From contig NC_090982.1 in NCBI RefSeq assembly GCF_040807025.1, forward strand, positions 30,743,514 to 30,807,513: a DNA stretch of 64,000 bases, given 5' to 3'. The translations under genes and the position numbers were made by a program. The notes under the pieces are model-generated. The model was not told where the DNA came from, ran no database searches, and saw only the letters and a program-made list of their open reading frames with translations. Origin of the DNA: Struthio camelus (Eukaryota; Chordata; Aves; Struthioniformes; Struthionidae). Shown piece by piece: positions 40,409-52,055 of this stretch (positions are counted from its first letter, which is position 1; each line of letters opens with the position of its first letter).

Positions 40409-40424
40409 AAAAAAAAAAAAAAAA
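40409..40424 (+). repeat. Poly-A run (16 A)
   Basis: A 16-base A homopolymer 14 bp after the stop codon of the open frame that ends at 40395. There is no AATAAA just upstream and no flanking duplication was found, so a retrocopy tail is not supported. Confidence 0.9.
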
Positions 40425-41788
40425 CAACTTAGTTAAACCTGACAGTTCAGACACTGCCCATGGACTGACAGAGCTACAAACCAGCAAAGCGATGACACTG
40501 AGGAGTCTATAGTCACTGTCCCAAGCAGTAACTCCACTTAGCTACACAGCGTGAGCCAGAATTCAGGAGAGGTGCACCTTTCCTAAAATAACCACAGAAT
40601 ATAAATAGTCTAATTAGGCCCCAAGTTATTCAGTCCTAAACTACTACAATAAAAATAGTGTTTGATGTTAATTAGTAACTTCTTTATAAATATAAATCCA
40701 AAGAGTAGTCCTTCATTACATTTAATTAAACAAGAATATTGCTTATCATTAAGTCTATCAGAACAGCACAGCCCTATAGGTAATTGTTTTACATATTTAT
40801 TAAAACTACATCATTCTGTTTCTTTCAGTGTATTCTCCTCACTTAAACTGTGCTCTATCAGAATACCTTATCTGTATTTTGTCCCATTAATTCAGGGACA
40901 ACTATTCTGCCATAATTATGTGTGCTGATTTCAACGTATGTCACATCTCATCCGATGTTATGATTTAACTTTAGGTTAGCATTATTCTTCTTGCATAATT
41001 CTCAGAGTTTTATTAATAAAAGTTTCTTAATCACAGCAGTTTAGAGAAGCAACAATCACAAGAAAATTATCTAGTTTTCTTGAGGTGAAACAATCAAAAA
41101 GCAATTATGACACACATTGGACAGCATTCCAGGGCCTAGGAAACAAGATTGCACGGTATTATGCTTCCTTTTCCACTGAAAGAGTAATAAGGAATGACAT
41201 TGATTATTCACAGATATTCCTCATAATTTGTTTTTAAATGATTGCATTATTTAGATCATGCCAAGAATTCTCCAAAAAACATGCGTACCACCACTACAGT
41301 AGGCTTTTTTTTTGGAGGCTAAGAATTTCTGAGTACATAAAGCTCACAAACAGATGGAGATTAAATCAATTGTTAATGTGAACATAGAGCTGGACTGAGT
41401 GATGAGCAGTTCTAGAACTTAGAAGAATACTTACTTTTACAGAGAATAAATATACGAAGCACAGAACAGAGCAGTAACGTGTCTGAGACAACAGCTAACT
41501 GGTGACACAGAACTACTGCTGTTTAATATAACGGCCTCAAGTGAAAACAAGTTGCTCATTCAGGAGGACCTAGGGTATCAGTACTTTACAAAGGACTTCA
41601 ACAACGGACAGATTTATAGATGAAGTAAAAGAACTATCACCTTTTGCTTCAGAAGACCTGAGTCAACTTTCCCTTGCAATCTAAGGAAAGACTCTGTAGG
41701 TGTCCCCTACATGGGGTAGGTGTTGCATTTTAATTTTAAAACGTAAAGTCTTTTAAGTTTCTCGGTTGCATAATGAAAAGCCTCTTAC

Positions 41789-41804
41789 AAAAAAAAAAAA
41801 AAAA
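41789..41804 (+). repeat. Poly-A run (16 A)
   Basis: A 16-base A homopolymer. A neighbouring A13 lies at 42042-42054. No retroelement body was recognised. Confidence 0.9.
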
Positions 41805-43870
41805 GCTTCATGAGGAGTACCATTGTTTTCAGTGTGATAGTTCTCATGCTTTGGCAAAGCTACAAAGCACCATTTTTCACTACAAAAAGAACTCCCAATT
41901 GTATATATCCAATAACCAAATGTTTCTACAGTTTTTAAAGAGGCAAAAGAGCTGCTGCTTATCTTTATAGACTTCTACTCCACAAGTTCATTAAAGTAAA
42001 CTGCTATAATGTAATCAAACATCTGAAAGAAAATAGAATAGAAAAAAAAAAAAAGGCTAACTCTGCCCACTCTCCTGGGGAAGAAAGTATAAAACTTCAA
42101 AGACAGAAAGAATAGTCAATTATCTTTGCTTATCATCAATGTAAACAATATTTTATAGACTAATGCAAAGCAAAGCAGATGAAAGATAATGGAGCTAACT
42201 TAATCTAGATTAGGTAAATACAGCCAGACAGCAACTGCAAAAATATCTGAACTCAAGATCAAAGTTAAGCAATCAATTTGAATACTCATTGGAAACTTAG
42301 TGTCAACACATTTGTGTGGAAAAGCCACAGAAAACTTTAAACAACAGAAGAAACCTCGGCATGCAGAACACGGCAGATAGACCTGCCACAATGTCACAGA
42401 TAGAACCACTACAGCCATTAGTTCTCCCCGTATTAGTGCAATCAGCTGGTTAATGCCATTTACTAGTATCTTTGTTTATTACCTTAGATACAAACTTTTG
42501 TTTTAGAGAGAACTGCTGCAACTGTGCCTGCTGCGAGGCAGTGGTAATATCAACAATGCACCTTGTGCACATCCATGCTGCTGGTATAGAGGTAACTGCA
42601 ATAGTGACAAACAGTAACCAGACTACTTCCAGCCAAGGAAATTCATAGCTTCTACAAAAAGTGAAGTCACTGGAGAACGAAGAACACTTGTCAACTTGTA
42701 ACAGTATTGATATCAACTAACTAGATATAGTAATTCCACTGTAGATTTAAAACATTAATAGATGTTTACAAATCATTGCAACAGCCCTGTCAGTCAAATA
42801 AAAATACTTTTTGCACCAAACAGTTCCTTCAGAAAAGAGGCAAAGAACCCATCACTACCATTTATTAGATTCCCAGACAATCCAGATGGAGGGTCTGCAC
42901 ATCCCCACTGCACCTGCATCCCTTCTACCAGGACAGACGGACAGTACAGACAATGCCCTGCTCTGGAGCTGCCCAGAGAACCTGAGGGGAAACATGATCT
43001 TCCCCATGTCCTGTCATCTGGGCCTCTAACAGAGGTATGCCACTTGACTTGATAAATGTTAACATGAGTTAATTTTATTCCACTCTAATGCTGTAGGTAA
43101 TTACAAGCTGCATTTACAACGCAAGCTAGGTACTTCATAATGCTTTTATTAATTTTTCCACACTCTGAACTTGTGAAGTTGAAAGGAGGATTCATTTTAT
43201 GTATTTATTTACATTGCTGAAGCTATCGTCATCTATTTGTTTGTTTAATAGTAATTTTTATACATGGCAGACTCTCAATAAATCAGTACTGCTAAACCTA
43301 GTACTCCCTGAAAATGTTTCATATAAATTTACGGTCAATTTGCCAGAATCTGATACAGTCAAATGCAGTAAATTAAATGTTCTATAGGTTTATGGCTCAT
43401 GCTCCATGATGAGTGTGCATTGAAACACATACTGAGGAGGCAAAAGTCACATGATGCTCACAAATACCCACTGAACGAAAAGTATGCAAAGAACAGTGAG
43501 ACTATTACCTAAAGTGGAAAATTAGAGGATGGTGGAAAATAACAGTAATGGGTCGAGAGGTGCATGGAAGACCAGAAGAGGATGATGGCAAGGTGTTGAA
43601 AATTTAACTAATGATTAAAGCATCTTGAATAGGAAAACTACTTTATAAGTGATAAGTCCATCATCAATCATTTTTCAGTTCATTATCTTTTTTCAAATAA
43701 CCTGTTACACTGAAAGAATCCTCTGTATACAGTGGAAGGATGTGACAACTTCAGCATCCCTTTGAGCTGAAGAGGTTGGCAACTTATCTAGTACAAAAGG
43801 CATGAAGTTCAAATGTAGATGACCCATAATAACTCTTATTTTCAAATAACAAGGCTATAGCAGAACCATT

Positions 43871-43883
43871 AAAAAAAAAAAAA
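43871..43883 (+). repeat. Poly-A run (13 A)
   Basis: A 13-base A homopolymer about 25 bp before an alternating CA/TG tract. Confidence 0.85.
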
Positions 43884-43909
43884 GGCAATCTAGTGAGAGC
43901 TGAAGACAT

Positions 43910-43939
43910 TGTGTGCACATGTGTGCATACATACACATA
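43910..43939. repeat. 30-bp alternating purine-pyrimidine tract
   Basis: Strict alternation of TG/CA/TA steps, including GTGTGCACATGTGTGCATAC. It contains the palindromes GTGCAC and CACATGTG. Confidence 0.8.
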
Positions 43940-44642
43940 GCTTCCCCCTGCTCATACAAAAGGGACACCACATGTACTGGTGCAAGTTAAAAAAGTGGAT
44001 CAAGAAGAAGAAATAAATATAAGTCTCTGTTACTGTGTTGAATATGAGAAAACAGAGATGATATGGAGGGGCATCCGTAAGGTTTTAATCGTTCAAGTAT
44101 TGTTACTAACAATTTACAATCTGACAATACAGATGGTCTTGTAAGCAATCCACATTTCCCAGATAATGACCTGCAACCTGCAGATCATTTAGATCATTTG
44201 CTGATCTGTTAACACCTAACTAGTTGCTTCTTCTGTTACTTTTTCTGATTGCCACCAGCTATCATCGCATTACCCATTCTCTGAAAGATTACTCTGTTAC
44301 GGAGTAGCTAAAACTATGGACTAGTCAGTCCACCAGTGCATACCTAGCTGCAAAAGCTGGAAGGACAATGCTTCTCAAGTATAGATTGGATCTAGAGTAT
44401 TAATAAGCTATCTCAATTGAGTGTGTGTCTACGCAGTGCAGGCTAAGGTCTGGCACTATTTAACACATCAAAATCTGGATATTGCAGTTCCTGGTTATAA
44501 GTAAATCAGCGCTATGATGTGCAATTAAGAGACAGCAAAAACTACTGTTTTCAAATGCTACTTAACTTCTTCCTTCACAGTTGCAGTAGGCGCCCCACCA
44601 ATGTGAGATTTCTGCTCCAGTGACTGCCCCAGCATACGTTCC

Positions 44643-44660
44643 GCTGCTGTCGACAGCAGC
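44643..44660. repeat. 18-bp perfect GC-rich palindrome
   Basis: GCTGCTGTCGACAGCAGC is fully self-complementary (SalI-type centre GTCGAC). Flanking CCAGCA (44629-44634) and TGCTGG (44673-44678) extend the symmetry with a gap. It lies in a short GC-richer patch (44580-44720) inside AT-rich DNA. It could act as a dimer-binding site or form a cruciform. Confidence 0.9.
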
Positions 44661-45984
44661 ACTGCCCCGCTTTGCTGGAACATCAAGCAAAGGATTTAGC
44701 TGAGGCCCAGCAGGTCTTACAGGACTTTCCTCTTTCATTTATTTATTGCTTTGTGTCTTTTAATACAGACCAGAACTGCTGAAGCCCTTGTTCATTGGAG
44801 TTCAGGGTATGATACTCTAGGTCATAGTTATCAGATACTTGTAAACCCAGGTCAACATGCTTACACTTGATCCATAAGGCTAAATCCCTTTTCTTTAACC
44901 AACAGATTTGAACAGAAAAGCCATAAAGGAGGATTATCTTGACTGGAGCACAAAAAGGTTATTCTTTTAACCGCTCTGGTAGGAAGTAACTACTTAAACT
45001 TCCTTTTTTAATAGCTAAAATAAATTCAGTTCAAACCCAAAAGTCTTTCATATTTTAGTAGAGGAGAATTACACACATCAGCCTAAGCTTTGTCAGTCAA
45101 AGAACAATTGTAATGCCAGACATTTAACCTATGCCATAAAATAATATTTTTCTGAGGAAAATAGACCAAAAAAGCTGGAAAAGTGAAACAAGATTTGATT
45201 GCAAGTCAGTAGTTACCTAACTCCTTAACTGGCTCCCTATGTATCTTCCGGGGAAAAAAGTGCAAGGATAGTCAACGGAAACAGACACAGGGATTAAGTG
45301 GCATTGGCCTATTCCTTCCCAGGAAAAGGATTATTTCCTATCATATGCAGGCTTCTCCGGTTTGAGCAACACTCCGTATGTGTAGATTATAAGCATACAT
45401 CAAAAGTGAGTGAAACCCTTACCATGTCTGTAATAAATTGAAGAATTACTTATTCAGAACCAAAGCAGATGGAATAGAAAGATGAGCTAACTTATCTACC
45501 ACTGACTCCTCATCTCTTTTTGTGTATTCCCTTGTCTTACTCAGTCTCAGGCCTTTTTAATCTACAGGATTAAAAATAAAAAGTCACGGCCATTTAAACA
45601 GGGCATTATTCCATAAAACAATCTGACCAACTCTGACATCATGTTTTCAAGAATTCTTTTCATGTTCTGATCCCATAATCTTAATAAAACCCATCTGCAC
45701 ATCTAAGTAATGTCCCTTTCCTGATGTTTTAACCCGTCAGTTATTTGCAAATTAATGTAACTCAAAATTGAGGTCTTCACACATTTACATACATTTACAA
45801 ATCCAAATGATTTCTCATATATTGTAAACCTCACATATCATAAATATCATAATGTCATAATATTCAATGCAACTCAAGTTTTAATTCAATTGGTCTTTCT
45901 GCTAACAAGATACCAGAACCAAATAACGTTACTGAATCAAAACTTGATTAGGAAGACTGAGAAGGACCATTCCACTACCAATAA

Positions 45985-46125
45985 CAGAGGAGTTGCCCTA
46001 GTGAGTCACATCAAAAGCCCCTCTAGGCTAACATCCTGTCTCCAGCAGCACCTAGTAGATGGTTTCTTCCCAGCCTCCTTTTCTTTTGTCCCTGCTGATC
46101 AGGGTTTGATGAGGGACAAGTAACA
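45985..46125 (+). mobile_element. Diverged old sauropsid-type interspersed repeat, second copy
   Basis: 'aggagttgcccta..gagtcacatcaaaagcccctctaggctaacatcctgtctccagcag' follows the remembered reptile and bird repeat pattern 'ggagttgccatactgggtcagaccaatggtccatctagcccagtatcctgtctctgacagtgg', in order. It overlaps in pattern with the copy at 3.1 kb and has the same orientation. It is strongly diverged and the ends are not defined. A 77-codon frame over it is incidental. Confidence 0.55.
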
Positions 46126-48260
46126 GCCATCCCCAGGAAGAAAACTCCCTCCCACTTCAAATGTTTCTTTTAACAAATGCATAGGTAAGACAAGACAGGT
46201 GGATTAAGGACAGTATTACTTCTCTGGTGAACTATAGCAATTCTGTCCAGGAAATTACACAAGGAAATAAGATCTTCCATCACAGCACATGCCCAGAAAA
46301 GTCCACAGGTTTGCACTGCACACAGAGTCTGCACATGTGGTGCTAGTTCAGGTCGTTAAATAACCGTTCAAATCTCTCCTGAAGTTATCAGACCTTTGGA
46401 AAACCTGGGCAAACGGTCAGAATCCTCAAATTCTACACAAAAAGAGTCCAACGTAGGGAAGTGAGAGCTTAAAAAAAAAAATTGCATACACCCATAGTCA
46501 CACATGCAGATTTTCCCAAATGCATGGCAACCAGAACCACTGCTCTTAGGTCTTCTCTGGCCACATGCTTATTTCTCCCTATTAACTACCCGCATTACTA
46601 GTCATTTCTTTCCCATTCGATCTTTTATCTTATTTTGGGAAGTTCACCCTTTCTGCATTTCTTTGTTCTACCATATTTCTCAGCATTTTATCTGTCCTCA
46701 TACCTCATCCCAGTTTAGCAAAGCCTGTACATTCAGACACCTGCACATCAGTGTCTACACAACTTTAAATACCACTGCCAAAAATCAACAACACTGACCA
46801 ATCCTCCCCCATCCCTAGACTGTATAATCTGTATCCACAGATCCTGTAATCTGAATGGAAGTGTTCACAGAAGACTACCAAATAGCTCCTTAAAAGCCTT
46901 CTGTGCATTTTGCCTTGAATACTGATGCAGGGAAGATCACATGAAAGTATGGTTTTACATATACTTCTCCATTTATAGAAGCAATTATTTTAACATATTT
47001 TCTTCTCTCTCCCTCCACAGCACGTGGATCAGTTCCAGTGACGTCTACTTCAGTGTGTATTGCAACAAAAGTTATGACTGTGTAATACTTGTTATAATTC
47101 TGCCGCTTGCTTACAACTTCAGGAAATTTTACCAGTTAAGACTGAAATTTTCAGGCTTTCTCTGTGCTTCAGGCTATATTAAATATCTCAGTAGAAACAG
47201 TTCAACCATTTCCCTGAAATAGGTCAATGGGAAAAAAAAGTACATATTGGTGAATCTACCCATTTAAGTCAGTAGATTTGTTCAGCAGTACAAGCCCCTT
47301 CAGTACTTTCCACCTGGATAAAGATTTGTCAGAGCCTTTAGAAAAAAAGCATAGAAATGTTCTTTTGCTCAACTTTTAAGTGAGACTGGTATCCGAGTTC
47401 TTTGAAAGGTCTAGCTTTCCTTGCAGATTTCCAAACAATCTCAACCAAGCATCTCAGCAGTCTTACTTAACGGTGTGGGAACCTTGGGAAACGTTTACTT
47501 CTTTGTACCAGGCACAATCCTATCCATTTTGCATTATCTTCCAGCACAACTGAAAAAGGGCTCAGCCCTCTGCCATGTACAGCTCTAATACCTTCTAGGA
47601 TGAGCAGGCGAAGTATGTATGCAACTATTTTGTCTTTTAACAAAAATGTTATGCCCTTACAATAGATTCAAGAATAGAGAGGTATTTTAGCTGTCAACAT
47701 GACCCTCCTGGACTCCAACTTGCACAATAGCACCTTTTCGTGATCCAAATAACACTACATCCGAGCAACTTATGTTAAGAAAACAAATAAACAAAACATA
47801 AGATATTGAGTGAGACAAACCTACGGCTGAGATGACAACAACAAAGTCCTACAAAGACTTTGTACTTTTTTGTTCCCTTGATCCCCTGAAACAAGTGAAG
47901 GGAAGCGATTGGCTAGACCATTCAAATTCTAAAGCTCCTATCATTACTGCAACAGTCCAAAAGGCCCACTACTTACACTTGCAGTTTGACAAAAATTTAA
48001 CCAATTTTATTCCTGAAGGATGGTATTCATCATGGAGGAGGGGGTTATACTTCTGAGCAATCCATTTTTTAACCTCATGCTCCTCCAGGCACATATTCCT
48101 TCTGTCTTTACATACTTCTAGAATTACACCCTCATTTTGCAGGTGAGAACAAGTAGACCACGGCCCATACGCTTCCCCCTCCTCACTGTGGGAGATTCAG
48201 CTCTCTCTCTCACTGAGGGTGCTCTTGTTGTGATCTAGAAACACCTGGTTTAAGCAGTTC

Positions 48261-48345
48261 TGATGGTCTTGGTTGTTATGCATTCAGCCCCATCAGGATC
48301 TGACTTATCCAGTAACATGAAGAGCAAGTTGGACCAAGACCATCA
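48261..48345. repeat. 13-bp inverted repeat with 59-bp spacer
   Basis: TGATGGTCTTGGT (48261-48273) and ACCAAGACCATCA (48333-48345) are perfect reverse complements. No transposase or target-site duplication is evident, so a MITE call is not supported. Confidence 0.85.
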
Positions 48346-50240
48346 CAAGTGTACAACACATGGTATTCTTAGAATACGCACAAGCTTTTCAATGTAGTGG
48401 TCAAGCTCTATCCTGCACTCAGCAGTACAGACATAAACTGAACCTCTGAAAGACAGGGAAATACCGTTTTGAAATAATGATCAAATTAAAAAAAAAAAAT
48501 CAGATAAAATAAAATACTAAAATAATTTCACCACTCCAGCTAAAGGTGTCTTGACAGCAACCTTCAAAGTGAAGCCTGTTATCCTGTTACATATCCTGAA
48601 AAAGAAACCCCACCACATCAAGTAAGGAAGAACCATTTGTCCCTGGAGTCTAGCGACACAGGAAGTTCTGTTACGCAAGTGTTCAAGTTTTGATCCTAGA
48701 CCAGAAGCGTTTTATCTTCTCACGGTTAAATAGGTAACTCATATCCATAGCTATGGTGAATTCAGCATAGCTGCATCTTGTGGAGAAGTTTCTGAACCAT
48801 GAACAAAAGAGTTCTTAAAACTGTGGTTTCAATAATAAAAGAGATGGCAAGCATCTGATGTCAACATTTTCTGCTACTTAAAAAGGGATGAAATGGATCT
48901 TCAACCTAGATTTCAAGCCATTTTTAGCAGGCAGCTGTAGCCTATAAACCAGGCTTTAACCCTGGAGATAGCATAACCATTTAGATTAGCAAGGCTGTAA
49001 AGAGAAACATGAAACACTAATGGTCTTTTCCTTGCTAGGAAGGAAACCCTCCCAGCCATTGCTGGCCTCTTAGTTGCTGGACTTTGACATGGTAAACTGA
49101 AAGAATTTAAAAAGTTCATACGCATTATCTAATAGATCCTACTGTCCTTAGAGATCGTAAATAGCCATTGCCCAAATACCCATCACCTCCCTCCTCCCCT
49201 AGGTACAATCAGTTGCTTTCAAGCCTGAATTGAATTCTAAGATTTGGGTTCAACCTACTAAACTTCATTTGTATGAAAACACAAACAAAAGACAATCCAT
49301 CTCCTGTGCCATACTGAACTTACTAATATCTTCATCTGAGCTGGAACTGCAATGATATATGAAAAGCGGAAGCTAGTAGGACTCCAGAGCTTCAAAAGTC
49401 TACTTTTCACTTGTTCCAAAACAACTTTTATCTGTCTGCGGTGCACAGGAAGTAAATCAGCTAAAATGGAAGCGTATAGATACACATATGAATGCCATCT
49501 GCATGACTGAATGTTTAGCTGAGATGCAAAAATTAGCCACCCATACTTACTGCTCTTGATTGAACTTTTACCTGATTTTCATTTGTCTGCTAGGACAGCC
49601 AATTCAACTCAGTGAGATTAATTATCTTGGAGTACTGGTAATACAACACTTAAGCCTGATCCTCAAGGCTAACCTTAATCTGCATCATAGATGCCCTGTA
49701 ATCACCGTCCCACCACGTTCTTGTAAAGACTCTGTTAAGGTCATGAAGATACCTGCTCACCTGAATCAGCTTACAGAATCAAGCCCTGAAGTATGCTGCC
49801 AATTAGGATATTTTCATGCACACAAGTAAGTTCTCTTCATTTACAACAAATGAATTTGCCAATAATTCACACTTCAACTGTACCACAACACACAACAACA
49901 TTTACATGTATTATAAACAAGTTGTTTGGTTATATAATTTAATATTTGTTGAAATCTAATTAGCCTTTTAAGTCAAGCTCATTATTTCCTTTTAAATATT
50001 TGCTTTTCTTATTTGCTATAAATAAGCATTTAAATACAAAAATATATTAAGCAGCATTTCATGTGAAGCCTATCAAACAAAGTTACTGAAGCATGAGGAC
50101 TATATAACCAGTGAAGCAGAAGACCATGCTATTACATGGATAAATGCTCTGCAGTTACTGAAGCAACACAAAAACAATCATAGGAACATGGCTTTAGAAA
50201 CCTCACAAGCAACTCATTTCAGGACAAAGCTCATTCACTC

Positions 50241-50254
50241 AAAAAAAAAAAAAA
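50241..50254 (+). repeat. Poly-A run (14 A)
   Basis: A 14-base A homopolymer 5' of the CpG-rich region. Confidence 0.9.
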
Positions 50255-50432
50255 GTATTTATGTGTGCACACGTAGAAGCTGTTTCATCTCAAAAATCCC
50301 ACAAAACACATGCACTGAGCTTTGGTTAAAAAAATTTTGTTGTTTCCCACCCACCTTTCCCCAGAAACTATAGAAAACACAGGCCAGAACACAAAGGCTG
50401 CTACGAAATTAAATACATATACCCTGATAACC

Positions 50433-50452
50433 TATATATATATATATATATA
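50433..50452. repeat. (TA)10 microsatellite
   Basis: Ten perfect TA units followed by CACATACA. The 151-codon plus-strand frame at 50322-50777 reads straight through it as alternating Tyr/Ile, which argues against that frame being a protein. Confidence 0.95.
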
Positions 50453-50499
50453 CACATACATTCTTATGTTTTATCACTCTTTTCCAGGTAGAGGAGGAA

Positions 50500-51700
50500 T
50501 AACAGTCACCAGCTCGTTGGGGCTCTGGAAAACCACCACCCGACAGTGCCTCAGGCCACGGGGGTGGCTGCGCCCAGAGGACGGCGCAGCTCGTCCTCGC
50601 CAGCCCTTTGGGGACATGCCGGCCCCCTGTGCACACCGCTGCACTCCTGCCACCTATTTAAGGCCCCAGCCATTTGTTCCCCAGGTTGATGTGAGAGGGT
50701 CACAGGGTACTTCAGCCTGGAAATCCCCTCTCCTGAAGCCCCGGCAGCCTCCCCGCAAAGACAGGCCGCGTCGGTGAACGCGGCCGGGCCGGGCTTCTCC
50801 ATGGAGCGGACAGGTCTCCAACGAGTTTCGTATCATCCTACTGCATTAAGAAAAAAAAAAGAAAAAATCTAGAAACCCCTCCATGCAAAAAAATAAAATA
50901 AAATAAAACTATATAGACCAATACATGCTTATCGACAGCAGTACAGCCTGTCCCTACTGGGTGGGAGAGCAGAGGCGGGCAGGCGGCGCCGAGCAGACAC
51001 GCGGTCAGCGTTAACGGTGGTGGGAGGGCTGACGTTCGCAAAGAGACTGGCCCTTCCAGCCCCCTGAGCTGGTTCCCCTCCACTACAACAGCTTTTCTCA
51101 CCACCCTCAGCTCAGCTTTGTTAGCTGGAGGCCAGGCATCCAGCTCGCTCTTTCTCCTCCCGCACACAGGGCCTCCACACGCAATACAGTCTCATTTTCA
51201 CTCCAAAAAAGAGCCATGGTCCCTCCTCCCCCACCTCCAGCCACCATTTTATACAGCCTGGCCCTGCCCAGGGCCTGGTGCTGGGGGTGCTGCCTCACAC
51301 ACAAGTGGGGCCAGGTGCCTCCCCTCCGCTATGCATTTATTTATAGTCTGGTTTGAGCTTTGTGTTTTGCTGTGCTCCTGCCTTCGTGAAGCAGGTGAAC
51401 GCCTGAACACCGGGGGAAGGGGCGGCCCCTCGCCGCCATCCTCTCCCACGCAGGCTGCAAAAACCGGGGCGCCTCAGCCATGGGGCGAAAGGAAGAGGTT
51501 GGCCTCGCGCTACTTATTTGACCGCGAGCAATCAGTCAAGACACAGCCATAGATCTTCCTAAGTGCAACCAATATGTTACCGAGCGGTGCAGGCAGGTGG
51601 CACCCGGCGGGCCTGGGCCCTGGGCGACCGGGTGAGGTAGGCGAGAGCCGAGCGTGGGGACGCCGGGCCGAGCCGGTCCCTCCGCCAGCTCCTTTTTGGC
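50500..51700. promoter_or_regulatory. CpG island, probable promoter region
   Basis: Two GC-rich blocks, about 50500-50820 and 50950-51700, are split by an A-rich patch at about 50848-50910. They stand out sharply from the AT-rich window. In 51390-51690 I counted about 27 CpGs by hand, far more than elsewhere. Promoter-like words include GGGGCGGCCCC (GC box, 51419-51429), CCAAT (51571), a TATTTATAG box (about 51337) and CTATTTAAGG (about 50656). A donor-like CCGG|GTGAGG lies at 51631. Long frames on both strands here are expected from high GC, because stop codons are AT-rich. Direction of transcription and the gene are unknown; CpG islands in birds mark housekeeping and developmental gene promoters and lncRNA starts. 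Confidence 0.75.
50887..50908. repeat. (AAAAT)n microsatellite
   Basis: About three AAAAT units after an A7 run, in the A-rich patch that splits the CpG island. A10 and A6 runs lie just upstream (50848-50866). Confidence 0.85.
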
Positions 51701-51815
51701 CGATTGCCACCTAACAAGAAGGGTTTTTTTTTCCCCCCAGCATTCACAAGTTTGCAAGTATTTTACACGGAGCAGAGAAAGGCTAGCGGAGCTCATTTGC
51801 TTCCAACTGCAAACA

Positions 51816-51857
51816 TTTGTTCATTACCCCAGGCTGATCACCAGGGTAAAGAACAAA
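51816..51857. repeat. Imperfect dyad, 14-bp arms, 13 paired
   Basis: TTTGTTCATTACCC (51816-51829) and GGGTAAAGAACAAA (51844-51857) are reverse complements except at one position, with a 14-base spacer. Each arm pairs an ACAAA word with a GGGTAA word, in opposite orientations. Confidence 0.9.
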
Positions 51858-52031
51858 CATTCGCGGCATTGATGAAATGGGGCAAAGGAACAATGAACAA
51901 ATACCTAGGGACTCGCCAGGCTAACATTTACAGTTGTTTTAGTTAACTTGAGTTAATTGCCAATTAATGCATGCCACTACACAACCAAAAATTCTAATCT
52001 AGATAGTCCCAAAGTGAAGGCCTCTTATTTC

Positions 52032-52055
52032 TTTTATTTTATTTATTTATTTATT
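52032..52055. repeat. (ATTT)n microsatellite
   Basis: TTTTATTTT followed by about four ATTT units. Confidence 0.9.

Larger units (their letters stand above)
38971..43900. other. Non-coding stretch, no supported gene
   Basis: The most notable frame runs open from a strong acceptor-like tract ending about 40052 through 40395 (see findings), but no domain is visible. Poly-A runs lie at 40409 and 41789. 40660-41040 and 43060-43400 are AT-rich with many TAAT words and might be conserved, but I cannot separate them from background. Confidence 0.45.
46130..50430. other. Non-coding stretch, no supported gene
   Basis: Contains an acceptor-like tract at about 46990-47019 with an open frame behind it (see findings), homopolymers at 46471 (A11), 48488 (A12) and 50241 (A14), and an inverted repeat at 48261-48345. 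49900-50060 is very AT-rich with TAAT words and lies just left of the CpG island. Confidence 0.45.

Noticed and set aside
50322..50777. 151-codon plus-strand open frame, the longest in the window
   Set aside because: It reads through the (TA)10 microsatellite as alternating Tyr/Ile and then into the CpG island, where high GC suppresses stops. No domain is visible.
51118..51552. 144-codon frame and several minus-strand frames in the CpG island
   Set aside because: Overlapping frames on both strands are expected at this GC content, and none shows a domain.
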